Virus record (IMG/VR): IMGVR_UViG_3300021424_000170
Location: 1-29,783 of that record
Reading direction: 5' to 3' (one strand)
Source of the DNA: a virus
DNA: 29,783 bases
Shown: positions 1 through 13,100 of the stretch, in pieces
Layout: the number at the start of each line of letters is the position of its first letter
Numbering within the stretch: position 1 is the stretch's first letter
Position numbers and translations under genes: made by a program
The notes under the pieces: generated by a model
What the model was told of the DNA's origin: nothing
What the model saw: the letters and a program-made list of their open reading frames with translations, nothing else
The model's database searches: none

Positions 1-1110
1 CCAACATTCTACCAACAGCTACATCAGCAATTAACAGAGCATTTGCATCAATCAAATCTCCAGCATCAAGGAATCTACCAGAAACAATATATTGCTCTCT
101 TTCTGGGAGAAGAATACCAATTCCTAATGTAAACAAGACTTCGATTGCAGATTTAACATCGGCACAATGACCACCATACTCCCCATCGTCTACAGTGATT
201 GTAGTATCTTTGTACTTATTTGCATTACTTGCAAACGTTGGTTGATACTCAGTATTTTGTGTACCAGTAATAATCCAATTATCTACAGCATATTGACATA
301 ATTTCTTTGTTTGCTCAATAGCGTAGATAGTTGGTAGAAGTTCATCCTTAACGTGCAAGACATCTTCATCTTCATTAACATATTGCTTCATTGCGTTTAT
401 GATGTTTACATTTCCGCCCGAAACCAAATCAGAAATAATCGCTGGTATGATGTGCTCTTTGAGATCTCTCTTACACTTATCTATTCCAGCAGCACCGCCT
501 GGATATTCAAAAGCACTATATTGAACGCCATTTAGAGTGTATGTGAAATATTGAGTTGTAAGTGCTACAGCTTCATCAGCAATAAATGTTCTGTTAAACC
601 AGAGTAAGTCTCCAGCATCTTTGTAAACATCTCCAGTAGGAGCAATAACTTCATTAATCAAACCCCACAATGTGTCTATATCACTCCTGACATCAGCACA
701 ATCTAAAGAATCAATAGTAATATCAATAGGTGGAACTGGGAATCTGTCAGAATACTCGGGTGTCTCACTTAGTTCTCCAATTACTGCTTGTTGACAAAGC
801 AAATTCAATTGCTCATGAGTATAAGCACTGTGAAGAACTTGGAGTTCAATAAATCTAATTCCGCCATTTGCATCTAGATATTGTCTCGCCGCAGATGTAG
901 CATTATAGGTGCCTCCTTTTTCTATATCTAAGATAACACCCTCTAACAATAAAGCAGCGTCTAATTTACATCTAGCAGTACCATCTTGGGATGTTGCAGT
1001 ATCTCTAGGAATAACTAAATCTGGATAGCGATCTTTTAATCTACCCACTGCTTCATCTACAATATATCCAGAATTCAATCTAATTAGATTTGCAGCATCT
1101 CTGTACCTAT
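1..1110 (-). repeat. Large tandem protein repeats at the visible C-terminal end of the giant protein
   Basis: Three related units begin with YRDAANLIRLN (D codon at 1097-1099), YKDAGDLLWFN (617-619) and FLDAGDLIDAN (65-67). The spacing is 480 and 552 bases, or 160 and 184 residues. Each complete unit continues with a C-K-x-D helix (CKLDAALLL / CKRDLKEHI), then LCQ.AV and CADV.S.I segments. The third unit is cut by the window edge, so more copies may follow. I recall similar repeats in other cyanophage virion proteins. Their function is unknown. Confidence 0.7.
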
Positions 1111-4100
1111 GTCTAGTATCATTGTCAATATAACCAGTAATAAACTTATTGGTTGCGGTGAATACTTGATTTGCCAAAACAGGAACTTCTAAATATGCAG
1201 ACACCACAGCACTAACAGATCCTGATGTGATTGTACCGCCAATCGTAAATGATCCTGTCTTACTACCAAGATATAAAAGATTTAGTGCATAATTAACACC
1301 TATGATTTGAGCAGTTGCACCGCCACCTGTTATTGTTCCACCGATTTGGAAATTTCCTCCGCTTCGAGTATGATATGATAATTTTCTAGAAATCAACTCT
1401 TCGTTCTGAGTAAAATCTCCACTTTCATTAGTATATTCAAAAACTTGATTTTGGATAAATGACCCTTCTTCAACACCATCAACTAATCCACCATCATCTT
1501 GGATTGGATTGGAATCTGCATGTATGAGTAATGCAGTATTACCATCATTAACAAATGCTACTAGAGGTGGTGTAAATGTAGCAACATATCTAGCAATTCC
1601 TTTTGAGACTCTCATTTCATCAATATATCCATTGAAGAAATGTTGGTTTGAATAATTAACTGAATAACCAATTGTAAGTCCAGTCGCATTTGGAGTAGCA
1701 GTGCTAGTTCCAGTGTGTACTAATTCTCCATTTATAAATGATCTAACCTGATTACCAGTTCTAGACCAAGCAACATGAGTCCAAGTATTTAACGGAATAC
1801 TTGTTCCTGTTGTTTGTTCATTGATTGTAGTGCCATCATATGAGGTCAGACGTGTGTTCCCAGCAACAGTACGGAGTCCCCAATACGAGTTTTCTCCGAC
1901 ATTGGCAAATATCATTGAATACTCAGAAGGTGCGGTTGGCAAATAAATCCACGCTTCAAATGTATAAGTTGTTAGATCAAATTCTGTTGCGTCTGATATT
2001 TGTAGATAATCTCCATTTCCGTCTAGAACTAAAGATGCAGATCCAAATTTCTTTTGTAAAGTTGATGAACCAGCATTACCATTTACTGTGATTACCTTTG
2101 GAGTTCTACTGCTACTAGAATAATCTAATAGTATATTTTGTACCTCTTCAAATTCTGGGAAGTTTGAATCAACATTAACATCGTCATCATCTAAATTAAC
2201 AACTTCAATTACACTCTTACTAATATCATCTACAATGGCATTAGGAACAGTTGGGTTAACAATTCTGTTGAATAGTAAACCATAGAAACTGCTAGGATCA
2301 CTGATGATTAATGTTGTTGTTGGTTCAATTTCTGTTGTTGTTAAAATTTTAAATTGTGCTAAAGATGTTAAACCATTAATAATTTCATTCGGTACAAAAT
2401 CGGCCGTGCTTGTTGATTTTAGAATCAATCTTCTAATAGACGGATTCCACAAAACAACTTCACCTGTTGCGTTTGACGTTGCACCTTTTACAACTTCATT
2501 AACTAAGAAACTACCTGTAGATGCAAAAGCAGGATTTACAACAATATAAACATTAGGATCTCTATAAGTTGAAATGTTAGTAATTCTGGCAACGACGCCT
2601 GTTTCAGCACTAACGAAACTATCATCAATTTTCATGTCTAGAAGACCTGATGGTGAATCATATGTGCCTGATGTTTTGCTAATTACAATTCTATTAGTTT
2701 GAATATTGGTAGCTAGATCTAGATTGATTTCTTCAACAATTGCGGTTTTTCCACGTAAGTTTTTAATTTTCTCTTGGAACCTCAAGACATTGGCATTTAC
2801 TACAGGTACAATGCTATCGAGAATAGCATTTAGTCCTGTTGCTGGTGAAATTATAGTTTCATTTGCAACAAATGCTCCTGTAATATTAAACACAGTCAAT
2901 GTGGTAGATGTTGAATTTGCAACAGTAGCTGTGGCGTTAGAAACCAATCCACGAATGGTATTTCCTATTTCTGGAATGATACCACTAACATTAGACATTG
3001 TAATCAAGGATGTTGTTTTAAATTCTAAATCTAAAACAGCATAACTAATTTTTGTTGGTGCAGGAGGTGGTTCTGTAAAAACAATATTTCCAGATTGAAC
3101 AGTAAATGCAAAACCTGGAGCTTGATAGATACCATTTATGACTATCATAAATTGACTTGCCTGAGCAATAACTGGTGATCCATCAATCGTTAATGGGAAT
3201 ACTGTTCTGGCACCATCAAACAAATTCGCTATGTTATCTAATGACTGTACAACAGAAGTCAGAATTTCCTCAGATGATGTCAATCTCTTAGTTCTAAACA
3301 AAACTTGTGTATTATCAAACTCACTATAAACTGGTTCTACTAAAGCAAAACTATCAACGTTAGAGACAACCGAACTCTCAATTAAATTAACACTCTTTAC
3401 AAGTTCAAAATCAGTTCTATCTGTTAATCCTTTTCCTCCACCAGAAACTCCAATTTCTCCAAAGATTTTAAAACCAGCTGGATGAATAGTATCATTTATA
3501 ACTTTCTTCCATTGATCAATCGAGATTGGACTCTTGATGTTATAAGAGAACATTTGATATAGATATGAGTCTTGAACTTTCTGAACAATCTCACTTGGTT
3601 TGCCAATATCATCCAAGAATTTTCCTGTAGTTTTAGTGATAGAATCTACTTCTAAAACTCCTTTCGCAATATTGATATCTCCGATAATACCACTAGACTT
3701 GGATATTAAACCATTTACTCTTTGACCAATTTCAAAAACTCCAGTATAATTAATTAGTTTTAACAATCTGGGACCGATCTGCCAACCATCATTTTCAGAT
3801 ACAAACCCAACTGCTGTTGCAGTTTCAAAGGTTTGACCTTGGAAAACAGTTTCACCAAACAAGAATCTTGCTGTCTCCAACACTGCTTCTGCAGAACCAC
3901 CAAATGAATCTGTAAGAATAACTTGTCTACCAGTACCAGTATTTACAAAAGTAATGTAGTTTCCAGTCTCTGCATCCTGAGGAGTTAGGGCGATTCTGAT
4001 TTGATCATTTTCTAATCCAGCACCTTCTCCAGAAACTGCATAGTAAATTTGATTTGCATTTAAGAATCCGAATGAAGAAAGTGGAAATTCTGCTCCATCA

Positions 4101-7100
4101 CCAACATCAATTACATTAAACTGGACTTCAGCACCATTCGGTATTCCATGCGGATATGCAAATTGGAATAATCCAAGGTCTAAGTTTACAACATAGTTAA
4201 AGGAAGATTTGAGTTTAACCGTTGGTTCAACCGTATATCCAGAACCAGGATTTTTAATTACGATTCCGTAGATTCGACCGTTTCTTAAAACTGCTTGTGC
4301 AGTCGCTCCAGAACCGCCTCCACCAGTGATTACAACCTCTGGGGGTGATGTATACCCTGAACCAGGATTAACCACCTTAATGCTGCTTAGAATGCTTGTA
4401 CTGGTTAATTGTAAATTAACTGGGAAGGTAATCTCTGGACGCAAAGTATAATCATGAGTATAATCAAATCCAAAGTTATTATTCTTTAATTTCTTAATTT
4501 TTCCAATTCTTTCACCTTTGACAAAAACAGATGCTCCTGTTCCTTTTGGTGGAATAACCACGGTTAATTCTGCACCAGATCCACCAAGATCTGAACCAAG
4601 AATTCCATCAACAGCATCAACATCAATGAATGCTGTAGTATAACCTTTGCCTGGATCAGTAACAGAAACTTCAATAATTTGACCAGGTGGATCTGATGCA
4701 GGATCAACAGTAATACTTACCTTACCGCCATTACCATCTCCAAGGATAGGAACTCCAAAGTATTGTCCTGGTTGATATTCTGTGCCAGGTTCATTAATTT
4801 CAACTCTTTCAATTTTTCTTGATGATTGAATATCAACAATAATTGGTAGTTTTTTGTAGAATCCTCCTCCACTTACTAAACGAATATCACCAATAGATCC
4901 AACAGCTTTTAGAGATGTCGTTGTATATGTGGTTAGATTAGCAAGAGCTGCTTTTTCTGGTTCATATTTTAAATCAAATACAATTTTGGTTGCACCACTT
5001 GTAACTGTTGCCCCCTCTAAAGATTTGACTTCAAATTTACCAATGTAAGGACTGTATATTACATCAATATAGGATAGTGGAGATACAGGACTTTGTGATC
5101 CTATTCTGGATGGGTCAGCGTAATAACTAATGTTTGATACGTCATCAGTAACTTTGAATGAAATAAATGGTGAACTTCCAGGTTCATCTATTCCTGGTAC
5201 ACCTTTTCTAATAATATTCTTAAATGTATACTCAATTTTATTTAAGTTGTCTCTGTAGAATGATAAGAATCTACCAAGATTAGAAGAATCAGATGTATCA
5301 AAAACATATTGTTGACCAAATATCAATCTAAGAATAGGATGCTTAACAAAGATAGTGAGTGTAATAGATGATCCTATTGCAGCTGATGGAGTAGTATTAA
5401 GATCAAAAATAAATTCTTTCTTACTGATGATTTGTTTAACATAGAAAGAACCATTTGCTGCAGCATATTGTGGAGAAGTCGTATTGAATAAAACATCTCC
5501 AACATTTAAATAATGAGAAGTTGCACTTCTAACATACATCTCTTGAGTAAATGCTTCATCAACTATCTGGAAAGTCTTGTTTAGATTTGTAATTACGGTA
5601 ATTTTAGTTACCGATGCTAATCCAGAAATTGTTGCCTGAGTATATGCGGTATTGAATGAAAAATAATTAGAACTAAGAGCATATACAGATCCTTTGGAAA
5701 ATGCAGATCCTGCAATTACATCATCAATTCTCACAGAATAATCAAGCTCAGAATATGGTTTAAATAAGGCAGCAGTTCCACTAGGTATATTAAGCACAAA
5801 AGTTCCTGGAGTTGTATTAACTACGTTTGAAAATGTAGTTGTAAGATCGTTTACAGGATTGTCCGAGAAAGTTATAGAACCTGTATTTTCTTGGAATTCC
5901 CCAGTTAAAGACGATGTGAAAATTTGCTTGTTTTCTTTATCAACATCAACTACTTTTGACGATGCAATGGTCACACCTGAAGTATTTTTTTGAATAACTG
6001 TAGATCCAATATTAGCGTTAAATGTTTGATTTAAAGTTAATTTTCTAACATTATCTACTTTCTCAGTATTGAATACTTTGAAGAAGAATTTTCCATATGA
6101 TTCTGCAGTAAATTTTGGTTTTTGACCACCTGTAGAAGGAACAGTTGCGGTCCTAGCTGACCAGTTATCAATAGTTTGAGATACTGTTACAGCATTTGAG
6201 GTTTGTGTAATTGATGATTCTGTAAAATCTAAAACCTGGAATCCCTCAGATGCAATAGTGTAATTACTTGTTGTAGAAGTTATAGGAGCATTTGATACCG
6301 TCATCGCTGTTCTAGAGATTGTCAATCCAGAAGTAGTAAATGATAATGTCCCCATTCTTACAGAATCTGAAGTTTTATCAAATTTAAATATGTACGAAGA
6401 TGCAGGAGAGTAGTCGTAAATTCCATGTGCAGCAGATGGTGATGCCCCATATGTAATCGCATAATTACTTAATCTAATATCATCTACTCTTGTTGGATTA
6501 GACGCTGCAGCAGTTGTGTTTCCAAAATCAATTTGTGTTGGATTAATATTAGTAGAACTTGTTGTTTGAACATATTGAGTGCCATTTACAAATACAGTAT
6601 ATGTTGCAATGGCATTCGCAAATGTTTTTCTTACGGCAATATGAGCATAGTCAGCATTCATCAATGATACAAGATTAGTTTGTGTGCTGTAAGATCCTGC
6701 TGTTGCATTTACTAAAAGTCTTGCTTTACCATAATCTGTTCCAGTGCTGCTATTAATTTGTAAAACTAATGTATTAGTGCTATCAGTAATTGTGAGCAGA
6801 TTAATTTCACTTTTAGTTGTTGTTGCTGATGAGAAGTTAAACCACCCCTCTAATGTCCAAGAAGATAGAGACAGACTTGTAGTTGCTGTCATTTTTCCTG
6901 AAAGTGAAATAGCATATGCAGTAGATCCAAACTTAGGAGATGTTGTACTGACAGCAACAGTTCCAGTGGTTGTTAAGTTAGAAACTCTACCAGTTTTATC
7001 TACAAAATCACTACCGTCAAATAGGAATTGGGTTCTATTTGAATAATATGAACCCAAGACAAATGGATCTCCAGAAACATCAGAAACGCATGAAGTTGTA

Positions 7101-10100
7101 TCATATGCAAATGCAGATGTTGTAGATTCAAATTTATTTGCATTTATTACAGAACCATCATATTTAACTTTTATAAATGAAACATATTTTTTATTTGTTA
7201 AAGTTGTAATCGTGGCAGCAATATTAATTTCACCAAAAATATCAATTGAAGATTTGGATGCAGTAATAGCACCATCGCTGACTATATTGTAAGCGTATGT
7301 GTCTTGGACTGTTCCTGCTGTATTTAATTTAAATAGCAGCAATCTTGTTCTAAGACCACTACTGACAACTTGTTGAGTTCCTAATACATATAGATCATTA
7401 AACTCATCAATGTTCAATGACAAGTCTGTCATTTTGACATCGGTGATTACATACTGTTTTAACCAATTGATAAGTATTTTATTTCCTTGAATATAAACAC
7501 TAGCAATTAAAAGGTTATTTCCAGCATTACCAACCAAGTAGATGTTATTAAAACTGTCAACACGAACAGCATAGAATCTATCTTCTGTAGATACTGAAGT
7601 TATCTTTCTCTTTGCTAATGAGTCTCCATTATTTGCAATGTACATTACAAATGCATCATGAGTGTGAACGCTATTAGTTGATGTATAACCACTAATTACA
7701 ACGTTTTCGTTATATGCGGTTATGTCTGTTGCGTAATCAGCTCTTGTTGTTCCACTGATACCACCATATTGTTTTTGCCAAGATAAAGTGCAATTTGTTC
7801 CCGTTGTATTTTCTGTATACTTTGCAAGATAAATATCTGGATTAAATGCATTCGTAATTGCTGGATTCGGTCTGTTGTTTCCAACAACATAGATAGAAGT
7901 TCCTTTTTTGCACAATGAAATAAACTCTATATCCTTTAGTTCCCCAGATGGAGAAACAGGTGTAATGCTTTTTTGCCAAACAATTGTCCCTAGACTATTA
8001 AATTTAATTATTACTCCACTCTTATCGCCAGTTGTAGATTTCAAATAACCAACTGCATATACATCTTTTGTTGATTCTACAATTGAATTTATGATTTTAA
8101 ATTCAGAACCACCAACTAGCGTAGTTGCAAAATAACTTGCTCTTGCTGCCACTTGTGGATGAGTGACTCTTATCCTGGGAGAAGTATCATATGAATTACC
8201 AGAATTAACAATATTAACACCATTTACTAATCCAGTAGAAGTTGTCACAGGTGTCAACAGTGTATCTTTGCCAGTTTTTGACTCAACAGTAATTACAGCA
8301 GGAAAATCTGTTGTATATCCAACACCTTTTTGATTAGTTGTGATATTTTCCAATCCAGTGACAGTTATCACCTTGATAGTTTTACTAGCAGGTTCCATTT
8401 GAGGAACAGTTAAAATATCTACCGAATCTCCAACTTCTAAATTGTGTGGAACTTGGGTTTGTAGTACACCTTCAAATTTATCTAGTGTAGAATTGTATCT
8501 GTAAGTATAACTACTAACAGTCTCACCTAAAATTTTCGACACTGATGCTGATGCACCATATCCATCTGTACCCGTATCATCAAATACTAGTACGTCTCCA
8601 ACTTGATAGTTTGTTCCAGGATTTTCGATTAAGAATTCACTAATTTTTGCATCTTCAAATTTAGTTGTAGTTTCTACTTCAATGTCTACTTTTGATGCGA
8701 CATCAATTCTAGGAAAATAATCAAAAATTTCTAATTTATCTTCTTCGAATATGATATTGGGATCATTGATCTCATCTGATGTAAGTATACCATCTTTGTT
8801 TTCATCCTCGACTTCAAAAGTCAGAACATCTCCGTTTTCAAGAGTAAGTGCATTTGTTTCTTCGTTTGCTTGTCTTTCAACATCAATATCAACATTTTCA
8901 AAAGGATCTCTATATCTAACAATACCAGTTGGAATATATGCTTGAACTGCAAATTGAGATAAGTTCCAATCATCAGGAACAGAGTAATAATTTGGACCGA
9001 CTACATAAGGGAAAGCCGAAGTTCCATTAGTGTTTATGGTTACAAAATATGCATAGATACCATCTGGATATTCTGGAGTTTTAGTAAATCTCCCATTATA
9101 CTCATCCAGGAAAATTGACTCACTTCTAAATAGATACTCGTAATCGTCGATGAAAGTTCCTGCAGGATATTGTAATAGTGGTGGTCCGTCAATTCTAACA
9201 GGATTTAAGTTTAGTATTTCATCAAAAACAAGATTTGGTTTTAAACTATAACCACTTTTAATTTGTGCTATACCACTATTAATATTAGTTGGATCGCTCA
9301 ATCCATATGGTCCGTAAATTGGATTACCATCAAATGCCCATCCAATAATAGGAGAATGCTGTAAACCACTTTCCTTTTCTACTATTTGACCATCAACTAC
9401 TTGTAAATTATCTCCAAGAACAAATCTTAATTGTTTAGGATTGGAGATGTGTCCATATTCACCGCCAAACTGTTTATTAAAACCTTCAAATATAGATCCG
9501 TTTGCATAATCAGTGGTTGTGGTCTCATTTAAGTTAAAAGTCCATTCAAAAATTGATGACTTAAATTCAGCAAGTTCACCAATAGATTCTAGTCTAATTA
9601 ATGTTGTTCCTGTTTTATAACCAATACCTTTATTTAAAATTGTAATTCCAGTGACTCTGCCTGCATCTGCACCTTCACTAGAAATTGTTGCTTTTGCCAC
9701 AGCACCAAAACCATCTCCAGTTATAATTACTCGTGGAGCAGTAGTATAATTATTTCCAGAAGCAATTACAGCAATAGACACCAATCTTCCATTATTGACA
9801 TAAGCTTCAGCAGCAGCACCCTCACCACTACTTAAACTAATTGTTGGATTATCAATATATCCACTACCATTAGCGGTAATGATTACATTACTTACAGGAC
9901 CTCTTACACTTGCTTTTGCTGTAGCACCTGATCCCCCTCCACCACTAATATTAATAATTGGTTCTGCAGTAAAACCTGTTCCTCCAGTATTAACTAAAAT
10001 TCTTGATACTCTTCCATTAGTGATAACTGCAGTCGCTGTAGCACCTTCTCCTCCCCCTCCAGAAATAGAAACTAGAGGAGAAGTAGTGTATCCAGAACCT

Positions 10101-13100
10101 TGGGTTAACACCTCAACATCGCTAATAGAACCATTAACGATTACTCTAGCAGTTGCCCCAGAACCTCCACCACCAGATACTGTTAACACAGGAGGTATAA
10201 CAGCATCATAATCTTTTCCTGGTTCAACAATTGCGATGCTGGTTAGAGGACCAAAAGGAAATTTTTCCTCCGATTTATAATTCCATACACTTACACCATT
10301 AACATAACTACCAACTCCTCCTGGAACTGTTGGTGTTTTTAGTGAAATGGTCTCTGGTACTTTTGGAAATTTATTTAGTTTTCTTTGATTGCCTGGTAAA
10401 AGTGCAGTTCCTAAGAATGGTCCAATCTTATAATTTGGAATACCACTAGCAGCAACATATACACACTTTGAATCAAAAAATGAATTTTGAATATTGGTTG
10501 CAAATTTACTAATTGACGTATTAATAGATGCAGAATCACTTTTACCTTTATTTAAATCTATAGAGATTAGGATGTTGCCTTGTGGATTCTGGTTTGCTGG
10601 TTGTGGTAATGTATATGTAAATGTAAAGTCTGTAGGAATTGAAGTGACTAAAAATGAACCATTGAATACAATTGGATTAGCACCATAGATTGTTACTTGA
10701 TCTCCAATTAATAGACCATGTTTGTTTTCACATAAAACCGTTGCTGTAGTATCATTAAGACCACCAAATCCAATAGATACAACTTTAAGTAATTTTTTAA
10801 CATTATACAACCAACTATCAAGAAGTTTAATGTCTTCCGTAGATCCTAATTTAGAAATTGTTAATTTGTCTCCACTCAAATAATAACTACCATCGTCAAG
10901 TAGTGTTGTTTTATTTGCTTCAATAATTCCTAAGACAGATAGAACGACTTCGTTAGAAGTTCCTTTGTTAACAACTAGATAGAAATTTGAACCGACTTCA
11001 GTACCAGAATCGTATTCTTCTGCAACTCCTGTAATTCCTCTAGTACATTCAATGAACTGAGTCAGTGATTTTTCTTTATAACGAATTACCTCATCATTAA
11101 TTAAAATCTCTCCATTTCTTTCTGGCCATCCAACGGTAGAGTCTACAGTAATAATTACATCTGTAGGTGAAACCTTTTCCGTTAATTTGGTTTTATATGG
11201 AATTACAAATTTGCCTGTAATACTTTCTTCAGATAGAATAAGTTCATAAACATCATACTTAGGAGTTTGAATTGCAATATAATTTTCTATCAGTGCTGTT
11301 GCTGTCTTGATATTTGTATCAACTTCACTTTCTTCTTGAACTAGTAGTCCATTAGACAAATTTAAAGCAGATCCAGAAATTAATTTAGCACGTAATATTG
11401 TATCAACGGACCAACTTGATGCAGATGGTTTTATAATTTGATCTTTTGGATAGGAAATTTCTACTTGAGAATTGTATAGTAAGTTAAATAGATACTTGAT
11501 TGCAAATTGTGTTCCTTTAGATGCATAAAAATCTTTTACTGTTCTAAGAACATTAGCAATATTTAGTTTATCGATTGCAATATCAGATAAACCAGGTAGG
11601 TATTGACTTAATAATCTCTTTATTAAAACTTTAAAGAATACCGAATCTAAACTTTTTACAGTAGATCCTGTTTTGTGTTGAGATGCAACAGATTTAGATT
11701 CATTTGAAAAGATAACTTTATTATCATTTGTATAGTCAACGATGCCGCTTACACCTCTACTACATCCAACAAATTCAGATTTAGAATATCCATCACCAGC
11801 ACTTAAGATCTTAAATCCAGTTATTTGACCATCACCAATTTCTGCTGATGCTCTTGCTCCTTCTGGAGATGAAATATAAATTTTTGGTGGGTCTATAGAA
11901 GAGTACCCAGAACCAAAATCAGTAACACTGATATCAATAATTTGATTATTAAAAATCGTTGCTACTGCTTTTGCCCCTTCGCCTCCTATAGGATTACCAA
12001 GATTATCTTTTCTATCATCAACAATGTAAACACTAGGAATGTTTTCATAACCACTTCCTCCAGATAATATCTCAATATTAATTACTCGCCCAAAACTATC
12101 AACTTCAACATCTAAAACTTGAGCACCTGTTGGTTGAATAACCTTAATTCTAGGAGGATTCGATGTTGAATAACCTTTACCAGGATTTACAACTGTAACT
12201 GACTGTAAACCACCATCGGAATTTAATACTCCTTGTAAGATACATTGTACACCTGAACCACTTGGGGGATCAATGTAAATATTTGGTGGTGTGCTGTAGA
12301 AGAGACCGTTAGAAACTACACTTACAGAAGTAATACTACCAGTACTGCTGATTGTTGCGGATCCAACCTCGGCACCAAAAGGGTTTATAAATTGAATTCT
12401 TGGAATAAAATCATATCCACTTCCACTATTAACAAGTTCTAATGAATCTACATTACCTGAAGAGTTAACTGTTGATGTAATAATTGGAACTTCTCCATCA
12501 GGATTCGTTGGATCTTGGATAATTACTTTTGGTGGATTTAATGGCGAATAACCAGTTCCGCCAAATAGTAAAGAAATTTTTTGAATACCATTAACTAATG
12601 CTTTTGCAGTAGCATTAGATCCTACCTGAGAGCTAAAACTAACTTGAGGGACATTTTCAATTTTATAATTTGATCCAGGATTACTAACTCGAACTGATTC
12701 TACCTGACCAAAATCATTAATTACAGAATATGCTACACATCCACTACCGACAGTTAATGGTGTGTAATTAATATAACCAACATAGTCTACTACTGGATTT
12801 GATGCCGATACATTTAAAATTAAAGTGGAACCACTAATTGAATATTCTTTTTCTGGGATCAATAGTTTTCCATCGACAATAACTATTGAAAGCACAGTTG
12901 ATGATGCAACAAATGGAGTGCTAGTAGTACCAATGGTGTGTGTCAATCTGAATTTACGATTGCCTAATGCAGTAGATGTAATAGACATGATTTGATTTGT
13001 CTCAAATCCTTTCAAATAATAGATTGAAATATCTGTTGCATTATCACCTAGTCCCAAAGCATCAAATGTTCTGGGCGCTGTAGTATATCTAATTTTATCA

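Noticed and set aside
353-10688. Several 60-112 codon plus-strand frames within the giant gene
   Set aside because: The minus frame reads as sensible repeats and domains at every point sampled; the plus frames have low-complexity hydrophobic composition and no ribosome sites.
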